Part shown: piece by piece, positions 31,865-42,429 of the stretch
Layout of the letters: each line of letters begins with the position of its first letter
How positions within the stretch are numbered: the stretch's first letter is position 1
The notes under the pieces: model-generated
The model's input: the letters and a program-made list of their open reading frames with translations, nothing else
The model's database searches: none
Told to the model about the DNA's origin: nothing
Made by a program: the position numbers and the translations under genes
NCBI GenBank assembly: GCA_032622095.1
Contig: CP136062.1
Coordinates: forward strand, 153,320,875 to 153,384,874
Origin: Siphonodentalium dalli
Taxonomy: Eukaryota > Mollusca > Scaphopoda > Gadilida > Siphonodentaliidae
DNA: 64,000 bases
Reading direction: 5' to 3'

Positions 31865-32513
31865 TCTTTCGACATTCAATCGCGTGCGTATCAGTGTATC
31901 AAATGTAGTGTTGACACCACCATATCGCGAGCGTATCATTGTATCAAATGAAGTGTTGACACCACCAAATCGCGTGCGTATCAGTGTATCAAAGGTAGTG
32001 TTGACACCACCAAATCGCGTGCGTATCAGTGTATCAAAATGTAGTGTTGACACCACCAAATCGCGTGCGTATCAGTGTATCAAATGTAGTGTTGACACAA
32101 CCAAATCGCGTGCGTATCAGTGTTTCAAAATGTAGTGTTGACACCACCAAATCGCGTGCGTGTCAGTGTATCAAATGTAGTGTTGACACCACCAAATATC
32201 GTGCGTATCAGTGTATCGAATGTAGTGTTGACACCACCAAATCGCGTGCGTATCAGTGTATCAAATGTAGTTTGACACCACCATATCGCGAGCGTATCAT
32301 TGTATCAAATGAAGTGTTGACACCACCAAATCGCGTGCGTATCAGTGTATCAAAGGTAGTGTTGACACCACCAAATCGCGTGCGTTTCAGTGTATCAAAT
32401 GTAGTGTTGACACCACAAAATCGCGTGCGTATCAGTGTATCAAATGTAGTGTTACTGACACCACAAAATCGCGTGCGTATCAAATGTAGTGTTGATACCA
32501 CCAAATCGCGGTA
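31865..32513. repeat. 45-bp minisatellite, about 14 units
   Basis: The unit is CGCGTGCGTATCAGTGTATC, AAATGTAGTGTTGACACCAC, CAAAT. Indels of one or a few bases shift the frame between units. Variant units (catatcgcgagcgtatcatt, then gaagtg, then aaggtag) occur in the same order at about 31915-32010 and 32275-32370, showing an internal multi-unit duplication about 360 bp apart. Frames of up to 169 residues result from the 45-bp period. CpG-rich compared with its surroundings. Confidence 0.92.
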
Positions 32514-32748
32514 TTCGCTGCTAAAAGTGGATAAGTAGATTTTCGGGATCAGAGTTTGTCAGTCTATCAATGAAATGACATACCCCGCTGCTCTGTACCT
32601 TAAACTAGTAACCACTTATCCGCGGTGATTAACATCCTCCGTTTAAATGACACCATGTTGATGTGAATGTTGAAGTGTGAATCATATTAGCCCAGTTTGA
32701 GTCCCCTGAGTTCATGTCTTCGTGACACATTGTTTTTTTTTATGTTAA

Positions 32749-32976
32749 CCCTTTCATAACGCGAGCTGCGCTGGTGCAGCATTAAGATCCTGTGCCAGTG
32801 TATTCTCTTATATAATCGAGTCTCACACAGGGAGCATCGCGTATATAAGAGAATGCCTAGGCTTACAAGGTCAAGGTAAGTATTGTTAGGCCAATGTATT
32901 CTATGGAAGCATATATAAGAGAACGCACAGACACAGGATTTTCGCAAAATTTCAGAAAGCTTCAGTCATGGAAGGG
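32749..32976. mobile_element. TTAA-flanked MITE, related to the 390-bp element
   Basis: Termini CCCTTTCATAAC and GTCATGGAAGGG are inverted repeats, with TTAA outside (32745-32748, 32977-32980). It is 228 bp. Inside, tgtgccagtgtattctctta, tataatcgagtctcacacag and atataagagaatgc are diverged forms of the palindromic module in the 390-bp elements, although the termini differ. Another fragment is at 35990-36130. Confidence 0.82.
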
Positions 32977-33164
32977 TTAATTCTGTTACCATGGTTACCA
33001 GTAAGTTTGTAACTCATCCCATTTCTTTATTATTTACCGTTGTCACCATCATTTTTATTGTTGCACTTCTGTTACACGTTGCTTTGTGTCATCACGTAAA
33101 CCAAATGTTAATCGACCGTGTCCGTCTCGAGGTCCACATGCATGGAGCTAATTGTTTAAGTTAT

Positions 33165-33790
33165 AAGGTACAAGAAAACCATAGTCAGAAATGGTAACGC
33201 GTTCAAGATCATACATTATATACCCATGATTGTAATTATAGAATATTTTTCATTTCTGTTATTTGTAATTGGCATAGCTTATCACAAACCAAAAATCAAC
33301 ATTATTGACATAATGTAAACGCCAATAAATGAAATTGAAATTCTCAACTACACCTTTTACCGGACTCGGCTAATTGTTTAGGCTATAAGGTATAAACGAA
33401 ATGAGCTCAAAAAGAAACGACCAGGCCAGCAGATCAGACTGATTTCGATCTCCGCGTGTATAATGTTTCGCTGATTATTGGTATACATGGGCCATGGGCG
33501 TTTTATTTATAGAAATGGGAATTTTTGGGACGGATTAAAAGTCGAACTGCGACCCGGAGGTCGAGTCGGTAAAAGGTGTAGTTGGGAATTCTGGTGAGAT
33601 GCATGAGAAACCTTCAGTGATAAGCCGTATACAGTTGTTGTAATAATTTGAAGGATTAGTTGTTTTAACGGAATTATGCGTTGGTCATTCGTGAAACCAA
33701 TATATTTTATATTTTATATTATATGGGTATATAATATATGATCTTGAGCGCGTTACCGTTTCTGACATTGGGTTTCTTGTACATACTGTA
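33165..33790. mobile_element. Inverted-repeat element carrying a nested MITE
   Basis: The outer arms, gtacaagaaaaccatagtca, gaaatggtaacgcgttcaag (33165-33215) and cttgagcgcgttaccgtttc, tgacattgggtttcttgtac (33745-33785), are inverted, and this family also occurs at 6170-6375. Inside, 33340-33594 is a second inverted-repeat element with arms TCAACTACACCTTTTACCGG and CGGTAAAAGGTGTAGTTGGG. No coding region was found. Confidence 0.78.
33340..33594. mobile_element. Nested MITE with CAACTACACCTTTTACCG ends
   Basis: Inverted arms of about 28 bp (ctcaactacaccttttaccg and tcggtaaaaggtgtagttgg) bound a 255-bp segment lying inside the larger inverted repeat at 33165-33790. No target duplication was identified with confidence. 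Confidence 0.72.
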
Positions 33791-34089
33791 TCGTGGTGCG
33801 TTGAGAAACCTAATTAGACAAGCTCGAAATTGAAAACAATGTTCATTTTTTGCACAGTAGAGAGAGACAAATGCTCTTTGTTCATACTAAATCAGGAATA
33901 GACAAACGATGAACACTCTTTATTGTTTCACACTGAAGAACAACCCGGTCCGACGGTTCTAGATTCTAGATCTGTGACTTGAATAAGTCTTTCAATTGCG
34001 TATAAAGACTGTATATAGGTATTTCACCTGTAGCCACCCTTTTTAACCTTTTCTTTACAAAATACTCATTTATGAGTAGTTCCCTTAGG

Positions 34090-34152
34090 AAATGTTCAGA
34101 TAATAAGTTCAACAAACGACCATTTGTTGAACTTATTATCTAAACATTTACC
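34090..34152. repeat. Short hairpin repeat family, copy 3
   Basis: gaaatgttcagataataagt, tcaacaaacgacc, then atttgttgaacttattatct, aaacattt: a stem of about 27 bp. It is the best preserved of the three copies. Confidence 0.82.
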
Positions 34153-34327
34153 ACCAATGAATATGAATTTTTCTACACTTGTATTATCTGTTCGTAATTT
34201 ATCATGAAATCCCTGCAGATGAATAATAGACCATTCCAAAGTATACTTTTATAACTGAATGGGATAATCCATTTAGTATAGGAAGGGTTAATCTCTGGCA
34301 CCTGGTCGGAATGTTACATAAGTTATA

Positions 34328-34812
34328 TTAGAACAAAGGTGTATTAATTCTACACAATATATGTTACATTTGATCTGAAAAACGATTGTGTAGAAATGAC
34401 ACATGACATATATGTATCGGTGGAATTTCCTCACTGTTGACTACGAGTAAATATGTGAGTGTATCATAGTTATTAGATGAGATGTGTTCTATTGCAGAGA
34501 CAAACTGGTAAAGGCTACCACAGAAAATTGGCAGCAGCTTTAAAATTTGTTAATCACTTTGTCTGTCAAAACTGAGCAGCACATAATTGTGTAGCACAAT
34601 GTTTTAAAGTTGCTGCCAGATTTTTGTATATGGTAGCTTTTACGAGGTTTGTGTCTCAAATAGAACATATCTCATCTACTAACTATAATATACTCACACA
34701 TTCACTCATATTCGATTTTGAGAAATTTCCACCGGCACATAATGGCATGTGTCATTTATATACAATTTTGTAACACGTTGTGCAGAATTAATACACAATT
34801 ATTCTAAGAGTG
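34328..34812. mobile_element. TA-flanked foldback element, copy 2
   Basis: Matches 23275-23796 along its length (tctacacaatatatgttaca, tttgatctga, aattggcagcagctttaaaa, ttctaagagtg). The right terminus and a following TA are intact. The first few bases of the left terminus (CACTC) are missing, so this copy is end-damaged. Confidence 0.85.
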
Positions 34813-34887
34813 TATAAGTATAATTTGTGGCTCCAAAGCGCTAAGTCGCCAAATGAAATTCGAAACGGACATAGTCATTCCAATTAT

Positions 34888-34968
34888 ATATAGACATTTA
34901 TTTTGTATAGACTGCTGTCACTACGTTTATTTTGTATAGACTTGTGTCACTACGTTTATTTTGTAACC
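34888..34968. repeat. Short tandem repeat, about 29 bp, nearly three units
   Basis: TTTATTTTGTATAGACT followed by GYTGTCACTACG or TGTGTCACTACG is repeated, with the last unit reading TTTATTTTGTAACC. Confidence 0.85.
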
Positions 34969-34969
34969 T

Positions 34970-35455
34970 ATAATTACTAATTTCTTTTAAAATTATAGTG
35001 GTACGGTAAAGTGTTTCTTTGCTGTGGTCAATATCTTACAATGTTCAATGCGTTCAGTCGGACACATATCACCCACAACAACATGTTAATTGTATAAGGA
35101 AAGCACAGTAAATCAATATGAACAAAGTGAACACACATGGTTGATAGACAGTGCTGTTAAATACGGTGATAGTTACGAGGTTTAGATTGACTAACGTCTA
35201 ACTAAAACCGATTGATTTGTTTTGAAATAACCTTGTGTCACGACGTGCAATAATTAAATTTGTTTATTTCTACACAAAATCTTATGTTTTTCTCATGTTA
35301 TGCCTGTGTATCATTTATTTTTCGTTAATCATAAAAATCATTTTATCAAAGCTTTAGTTGTTGATTTGTGTTGTTGAATGTGGAAATATTAAGACATTTT
35401 ATTTTAATTGCAGCAATATTTCAGTGGTGAGCCGCTAATTACAGCAGATTGTTGT
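34970..35455. other. No gene recognised
   Basis: AT-rich sequence with no coding or element signal found. Confidence 0.45.
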
Positions 35456-35459
35456 TTAA

Positions 35460-35851
35460 CCCTTTACCCAACAGAAGGGCCCTGTGCCAATGCATTCTCT
35501 TATGTATGCGAGTCGACCATAGGTCACCTCGCATATATAAGAGAATGCATTGGCTTAACACATTAAAAATTATAAAATTGTTAAAGAATGTAAGAAAAAA
35601 TGGTAAAAAGTGTTTTTAAAAGATTTTTTTTAGGCCAATGCATTCTCTTATATATGCGAGGCGACCTATGGTCGACTCGCATATATAAGAGAATGCATTG
35701 GCACAGGGCATAACTGTAAATATCACAATGTGGTCAAGGAGCCGGTTCCAATGATATCCATATTTGTATGGTTCTATTGAGACAGACCGAAGATATTTTA
35801 GGCTGTTGAAGCTTTATTTGGCCGGTTTTGGCCGTTTTGTTGGGTAAAGGG
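35460..35851. mobile_element. piggyBac-like MITE, copy 2 (392 bp, reverse orientation)
   Basis: Same termini (CCCTTTACCCAACA ... TGTTGGGTAAAGGG), TTAA on both sides (35456-35459, 35852-35855) and the two palindromic modules (35486-35554, 35634-35702). The unique segment (gctgttgaagctttatttgg) is now on the right, so the element is inverted relative to 25492-25881. Similarity is high, with scattered substitutions, suggesting fairly recent activity. Confidence 0.9.
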
Positions 35852-35989
35852 TTAATGCTGGAGATGGAGCAGGAGCATCCAAAAAGGCAGGAATCGGTCT
35901 AAACGACACGGCCTCTAATGGTGTAGTGTAATTTATATCTGTAAACTGAGGTGAATGGCGATTTTCGATAGTTCATGACAAATCACTGC

Positions 35990-36130
35990 CTGGTGCAGCA
36001 TTAAATATAATGTGCCAGTGCATTCTCTTATATGGGCGAGTCTCACACATGGAGCCTCGCATATATAAGAGAATGCACTGGCAAGGTCAAGTTAATATTG
36101 TTAGGCCAATGTATTATCTTATATATGCTA
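35990..36130. repeat. Fragment of the 228-bp TTAA element family
   Basis: ctggtgcagcattaaatata, tgtgccagtgcattctctta, gcgagtctcacacatggagc, ctcgcatatataagagaatg and aggccaatgtattatcttat match 32770-32915. Both TTAA termini are missing. The palindromic module is better preserved here than at 32749-32976. Confidence 0.75.
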
Positions 36131-36650
36131 ATTTCAGTCACATTGTCACGTTCCGTTCTCGGATATCATTTGGTAGCACTTTTCATGCGGACGACTATAT
36201 AAATAAAAGATATATTGAAACATTATTGGTAAATCAAGTTGAAGGTTTCCCATGTTTTAATTCATTCATTTTCATTTTTGAATCTCATATTTGGTGTATT
36301 TCTTGGAAAAAGATCTAAAGATGCTGCATTTATTTCACATGTGTGCTAATTGTAATGATATACTAAAATGTTCATTATTATAAATTTAAGCAGATTCAGA
36401 AGTGATTATACACTATATTTATACTAATCATTGTGTTCGTTATTCTGTCCCTGTAACAATCCACAATCCTGGCAGGGAACCTACGTCATAATTTTCTCAA
36501 AAACACGCTTTGTGACCATAAAATACAGGTCGAGTGTTTAGTTTCTCGCAGAGTCACGATATTGCGTCATTTCATTATTTAGATTCGTGCGCATTATACG
36601 TCGGTTGTAAAATCCCTAATTTGGTGCGTCTACAACTTACAACTCACGAT
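36131..36650. other. No gene recognised
   Basis: AT-rich sequence. The frame at 36010-36318 begins inside the MITE fragment and shows no motif. Confidence 0.45.
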
Positions 36651-37432
36651 AATGGGTGATTCTACGGTAACTGAGCAATTTGAGTATCCCGGTACATCAG
36701 AAATACAAACTTCGTTCTGTGGTGTATGATAGGGCACATTGTGTGTAGTTAGTCAGAAATATTCGAGAAATGTGGTTGGTAAAAATTATTTGCTGATTAT
36801 TTTCTCATTTTGTCTGTTTTAGACCGTTAGTGTAAACCAGAAACGTCATTACACTAACGCACTTTATCATTATTTCAAGCAGGCACCACATGTATAGTTA
36901 CGAAGATATGACCATTTATTATGGTTATTCGCGTTCCTTGGTAACATCGCAATTTTCGGAGTGCCGGGGAGGTTCTAGTTCTGAAAATAAAAGCTTCATC
37001 TGAATGTTAGAGGCACAAACATGAGTATTTTTTCGCCCATTCATCGGAACACTTCTTGAATATTCTCGGACGTAACCACTTTCACGGGGAATAATGATTC
37101 ATATTATATTAAACACCCACGAAGAATAAATCGATGGAATGGGAGATTCATTGTGTTATATCTTTCGGATAGCTCAGCTGATAATCCTTAGCGTTAGTGT
37201 AATGACGATTGTGTTAGTGTATAATGACGCACCGTTAGTGTAATGACGTTATATCCTCCTGTTGGACAGTAGATGGCTGATGAAATGACCATGCGACACC
37301 AGTGGTGCATGTACATATTATACGATACATATTATAACCTTAGATATATGTTTTTGGGGTAAGTGCGGACATTATGATGAACAGAGAGGTATATTGCTGT
37401 CAGATGTGTAACAAGCCCGTAGCTAATCCGAT

Positions 37433-37477
37433 CCTTCTACTGATGGTCAGTGGTCGCTATTGACCATCAGTAGAAGG
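37433..37477. other. Perfect 17-bp stem-loop inside the 3.55-kb element
   Basis: CCTTCTACTGATGGTCA, an 11-base loop, then TGACCATCAGTAGAAGG. An outer TAATCC/GGATTA pair extends it after a small internal loop. The shape resembles a small RNA precursor, but no expression evidence exists. Confidence 0.7.
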
Positions 37478-37619
37478 CTTTGATTTGGATTATCCCGTAG
37501 CCAGCTTTTATGGTGGGCGGTTACGAATCTGATGCCGAATGCGCGTAGTGTTGAGTAAGAGGTTGTGCGTGTGGCCCCATCCTGCGGATTGGGCCCGGTG
37601 ATCCTCACCCAGCGCCCCT

Positions 37620-38040
37620 TGGGGAAATATGCGTATACTCAGTGCACCGAGAGCGATTCTGGGCCTCAATTTCGAATCTCTAATTGAGAAAAACAACGGT
37701 CAGTTTAAGGTGCCAATATAGAAGCTAAATTCCTGGGCGGCCTCTATCGGGGAACTTTGTGAAAAGTCACTGCTTTGATATGATTCTGGAGCCCATCAGT
37801 GTCAATTTCGATTTTCTATAGTTCATTGAAAATGCAATCAATTAAAGATGTCAATGAAGCCAAATTGCGTCAGTGCATGGTGCGCGAAATAAGGGGCCAG
37901 GTGTGGGCCTTCCCTGGATTTTTTGTTTTAAATGTCAATGCTCTCACAGCGATTCCGAACCCCCTATGAAACGTCAACTTCGAGTTTCTAACTCAGGAAG
38001 AATATAGAAGTTTAAAGGAGACAAGGGTTTCACGTTCTAG
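37620..38040. repeat. Degenerate tandem repeat of about 150 bp
   Basis: gattctgggcctcaatttcg, gattctggagcccatcagtg and gattccgaaccccctatgaa each introduce a unit ending in a TTTCTA(A/T)-like word. The units lie inside the 3.55-kb element. Three diverged units were recognised. Confidence 0.5.
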
Positions 38041-38969
38041 ACTTATGAGTGTTCGCGAGAGTTACTTCATGTGGATTGCCTTCTCCATTAAAGTGCTGAA
38101 AAATCATTTGAGCTTCCACCCTCCCCTCTCCAACAAAAATCTGGTGATGAAAGGGAACTGGATACATAATTGCGGAGACACATCAACCTTCCCACCATTT
38201 ATTGCCGTCCCTGTCCGTCAAACACAAGTTAATTGTTACATGTATGTATCTTCGAGGGTGGGGATAATTTTCCCGGTTATAGGTTGCCATAACATTTGCT
38301 CGCCTTCTCCACACGTAAACAGTGATAGGTGAAATCAGATACAGCTCAGGATATTTTGGTCCAAGAAACCTTATGAAGATACAATCGATTTAGTATGTGT
38401 ATTATATGAAAATGACAACACTCTTCTCTTTTTTCGAATTTTAAATGACAACTTGGAACTAGGTATATTAGCAACTAACCCGAATTGTTTCTGACCGCAG
38501 AAGGACCATGACGCTGTTACATGATGTAAATACCCAGGTGTCCATAGTTAGGCCGTGGACTCAGCTGCCTATATGTGTATCATGCACATTGTCTGTAGTA
38601 TATCATGGGTTAATAGGATGTCCATATGTACTTTAGGCTATGGACATATCGGACAGTTATGCCACGTATCATCCTACACATATAGATAATGGACCAATGC
38701 CCTATATAAAGATCATGGGTGGTGGTCCCTTTGAATATTCCATGTACCAATGCCACCATGCTGCAGACTGGCCATGGACCGAGGGTCATATATGTATTTC
38801 ATGGGACACAGGTCGATAAAGGTATGGTATGACATTGTACCCAAGAATTAGCAGGTGTCTATACGTAGGACATTTATGGATCCAGTCCCGTATACATGAT
38901 ATATCTACGTCATGGACCGAGAAAAGTATGTTGACGATGCCTTTGTGGAAAGAAAAATAATTGTTTTCA

Positions 38970-39270
38970 TCGACAAAATGCTACATGGTGCAGTTTAGTT
39001 TGTTAAAATTGCCATAATAGCAGTCATATGTACGTTTTTCGATTTCAGGTACATGTATGTCTCTAGCAACCGTTATCAACCTTGTAAGAAATATGGTAAT
39101 TTTCCTGTCAGATCCTCACTGACAACAACTATTATAACTGTTTTCACCATAAAAATGATACATGGCCTATTTTAGTTTGTTAAAACTGCCATACTATCAG
39201 TCACATGTGCTTTTATTTGATGTTGGTCAGTTGCCTAGCAACAGTTGCCAAGGAAGGACCTGCCGCCATC
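38970..39270. repeat. Tandem duplication of about 170 bp
   Basis: tttagtttgttaaaattgcc, ataatagcagtcatatgtac and ctctagcaaccgtt near 38995-39075 recur as tttagtttgttaaaactgcc, atactatcagtcacatgtgc and cctagcaacagttg near 39170-39250. Lies inside the 3.55-kb element. Confidence 0.65.
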
Positions 39271-40209
39271 GCCTCCATATCTGAAAATGATGAATAGTGC
39301 ACGAGAAACATATATGCCAAGTTTCATGATTGTATCACATTTTGCACAATTGTTACACCATGAGCCTGGACTATAATGAAAACACGTTACTACACCAACG
39401 CAGCGTCAAATTACATTAACGCAAACAACGTTAGTGTAATGACGCGTTAGTGTAATGACGATTTCGCGTTCATCATGTGATAACATTTTTGAATATCGAC
39501 AACCAAACCAATCAACTAGTTTATGAACACGCTTACCTCAGATGCTTTTATCAAAGCTGTTTAATGTTCAGTCAATGCATATAGTATTTTAGTGTTCCGC
39601 GTTAGTGTAATGACGGTGAATAAATATACGGTACAAAATCCGGCGATTCAAATATTAATTTCCGTGAGAATTTCACGAATACACAGGAAACATATTTTTT
39701 TATTGTTAACATGGAAGTTTCCGTTCACGTTGCGACATATGTGATATATAACTGACACCAAATGGAAACGTGGCAACACATTTCAGGCTCGGGTTAGTGT
39801 AATGATTCTGGATCACGGGACAACGTTTTTGGGACAAATAAATAGCCTTTTGTGGGATGCTTCTTTGGTATCTATGTATAATTTTGGTGGCATTAGATTC
39901 CTTGCAAAATTCCACACCACAGAAGGTGGATTTCGGTTTTGAATACATATCCGCCAGTGCATAAGAAAAATCGGAGAAATTGGGCGTGTCTGCTCTGGGA
40001 CATGCAGTTTCGTGGTACATTGCCGGTTATCGTCATGCCTAAGACCCATACCGGAGTATGGTAATCACTTAATTTTGGTATCTCATTAATGCCTGGATTC
40101 TCAGTTTTAAAATGATCGCCATTTTACTTGATCGTGATGAGCAGTGCTTGTCTTGTGGTGAATTGTGCCCATTGGACAGTGTTTTGCTCAGTTACCGTAG
40201 AATCACCCA

Positions 40210-41175
40210 AATACTCATAGTAGTGTTCCATATTTGGTATGTATAACCATATATAGGTTAGGGGAAACGCAACGGAACATTTTCATTGGACGATCGGTAG
40301 TTCCAAGTGTTTGGCTATAAACAAACGGTTCTCTAACGTTTTGATGTTTGTTTACATAGAAAAGAGTACAAACGTGACAATAACATGCAATGTACGCGAT
40401 ATTTGTGATTGGTATAATAACAATATTTGTCTATTAATTAATATTCTTTCTGTTTATGGCGGTTTTAGCGGATGTGATTATTTTAACAGCTACACCTTAA
40501 TTTTCGAATGCCCGGATCACATTGTACACAACATACATGCATTCCATATTATATACCATTTGGAAAAGGAACCAATATATGTATATGTTCCACAAGAATA
40601 TACAGAACAGCTGTGGCATAGGAGTGTCCGCCGAGTGATATAGATTATCAGATTCACTCCAAGACTTTCCCTGTTTATCCCAGAATGCATCGTAATTCAC
40701 AACTAAGAGATATAGTTATTACCATTCCATTGAGAAAAATAAACTGGCAGTACAGATCAGTTCGAAATTAAACACAGAACACTCGTCGGTACCTTGACAA
40801 AAACAATATTTGCATAGTTTATTCGACGGATAAGTTGATAATTCTTTCAAATGGTATATAGTTAGGAATATACGAACACGACTTTTGGAACTTATTCCCT
40901 ATTCCTTATTCATTATTCACAAAAATTTATCTTTCGGTTAATTTGACTGCATGGGTGGATTAGAACAGCCCTACTCAGTGATCTGGTGATTCGAAAACTA
41001 AATGGGCCATTAAAACAAATATGTTCGATTTCCGGTTTTTTGCAGTATCCGAGCGGGAGTTGTTGACATGGCTCATTAGTCTAATAGCTTGCTGATATGC
41101 TTGGGAAATATAGAAAAAACGAATGATGAAATTACCAGGCACGATGACTTTGATATCGTGACATCGAGCAAATTA
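40210..41175. other. No gene recognised
   Basis: Holds a 110-residue plus-strand frame (40311-40643) with no recognisable domain, splice context or signal. It could be chance in AT-rich DNA. Otherwise featureless. Confidence 0.45.
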
Positions 41176-41182
41176 TGACGTA

Positions 41183-41395
41183 TGTTCGACCGGCCCTGCT
41201 CCAGGTGCGTGGGTTCGACCGGTCCTGCTTCGGGTGTGTTGGTTCGATCGGCCCTGCTTCGGGTGTGTGGGTTCGACCAGCCCTGCTTCGGGTGTGTGGG
41301 TTCGACCGGCCCTGCTTCGGGTGTGTGGGTTCGACCGGCCCTGCTCCAGGCGCGTGTGTTCGACCGGCCCTGCTTCGGGTGTGTGGATTTGATGC
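41183..41395. repeat. 29-bp GC-rich minisatellite, about seven units
   Basis: The unit is GGTTCGACCGGCCCTGCTTC then GGGTGTGTG. The first and the second-last units carry CAGG or CAGGCGCG variants (ctccaggtgcgtg, ctccaggcgcgtg). As 29 is not a multiple of three, the repeat cycles through three frames, and open frames of 81-110 residues arise on both strands. Strikingly GC-rich within AT-rich surroundings. Confidence 0.93.
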
Positions 41396-41453
41396 ACATA
41401 ATACGCACGCGACGGAATAGCGAAAGAAAACGACATTTCTATTGTTTCCTTAC

Positions 41454-41925
41454 AGGTACTCAATCCGATTCGATGGTCCCCATATAACCAGATTCCAATA
41501 ACAACAACAACAACATTTTTTAAATGCCGCTTCAGCTGACCACAGTCAACTATAGTATAATTGAATTGTCCGAAATGTGTTATTTATCAACATGTTGTTC
41601 GACAAAATTTGGCCTTATCATCAATGCATGCATAGCGTCTTGATTTTAGAGTTATCCATCTCCATCCGCAATTTGGTCCGAGACCGCCGGCTCGTCGACT
41701 TTTCAATGGGCCACTACTAAGTCTCGATGGTGAAAAATAATAGATTTCAAAAATCGATATCTAATAACAACAACATTTTTTAAATGCCGCTTCAGCTATC
41801 AGAATCGATTAATTACCCAATAATAAAGCTTTGATAGGTGGGTTCCTCGACTCGAATCAAATATTTTTACGCCCGAATCCAAATAAATAGTAATTGAGGG
41901 GCGTTTAGTCGGATCATGCATCTTT
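41454..41925 (-). mobile_element. AGGTACTC TTAA element, copy in this cluster (1)
   Basis: Starts aggtactcaatccgattcga, tggtccccatat and carries cagtcaactatagtataatt, tttcaaaaatcgatatctaa and gataggtgggttcctcgact. The right terminus is degraded (gtcggatcatgcatctttga). Similar to 18365-18844. Confidence 0.72.
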
Positions 41926-41939
41926 GATAATAATCCATA

Positions 41940-42320
41940 AATGTACACAATCCGATTCGATGGTCCCCGTATCATCAGATTCCAACAACAACAATATTTA
42001 TCCAAAAGACACTTTAGTTCGATTAATTACCCAAAACTAATACTAACCATGACTGTCAACTCTATAGTATAAACTTTTCCGAAAGGTTTATATACGAACA
42101 TTTTGTTTAACGCATTTTGGTATCGAGAGTATGTTGGTCGTTTCGTCGAATATTATATTTGCTAGGCCGCCAAATGTTCCAGGTGGTGAAAAATAACAGA
42201 TTTTAAAAATCGATATATGATAATTCTGATCGTTGATGGGTGGGTATCTCGACTCGAATCAAATATTGTTTACCCACTAGGCCAATGAAATAGTAATTTA
42301 GGAGCGTTAATTTAAGAGGT
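41940..42320 (-). mobile_element. AGGTACTC TTAA element, copy in this cluster (2)
   Basis: tacacaatccgattcgatgg, gattccaacaacaacaatat, actgtcaactctatagtata, tttaaaaatcgatatatgat and gggtatctcgactcgaatca repeat the order of copy (1) directly after it, so two copies lie in tandem. Both termini are damaged. Confidence 0.68.
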
Positions 42321-42339
42321 TCACCATTAGATAACGACT

Positions 42340-42425
42340 GTTATTCAATCTGAGGCACGCGATGTTAGGATTATATTTAAATGAGTATCATGATTTAATA
42401 GGAAGGGGGTAACCCAATATAGAAT
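42340..42425. repeat. Fragment of the 31535-31838 element family
   Basis: ggcacgcgatgttaggatta, atgagtatcatgatttaata and gggtaacccaatatagaatg match the arms of the 31535 element. Confidence 0.65.
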
Positions 42426-42429
42426 GTAC

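Larger units (their letters stand above)
36654..40208. mobile_element. 3.55-kb element with perfect 25-bp terminal inverted repeats
   Basis: Left end GGGTGATTCTACGGTAACTG-AGCAA (36654-36678) and right end TTGCTCAGTTACCGTAGAAT-CACCC (40184-40208) are exact reverse complements. The word GTTAGTGTAATGACG recurs within the element in both orientations: near 36848 (inverted), 37193, 37213 and 37231 in the left part, and near 39387 (diverged), 39430, 39445, 39600 and 39794 in the right part. Such repeated subterminal words are typical transposase-binding sites. No open frame over 110 residues was found, so it is probably non-autonomous or decayed. A target duplication is not clear. Superfamily unassigned. 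Confidence 0.8.

Noticed and set aside
31884-32538. Plus- and minus-strand frames over the 31.9-32.5 kb repeat
   Set aside because: The period of 45 is divisible by three; frames simply track the repeat.
40311-40643. 110-residue plus-strand frame
   Set aside because: No motif, no splice context and AT-rich composition; cannot be told from chance.
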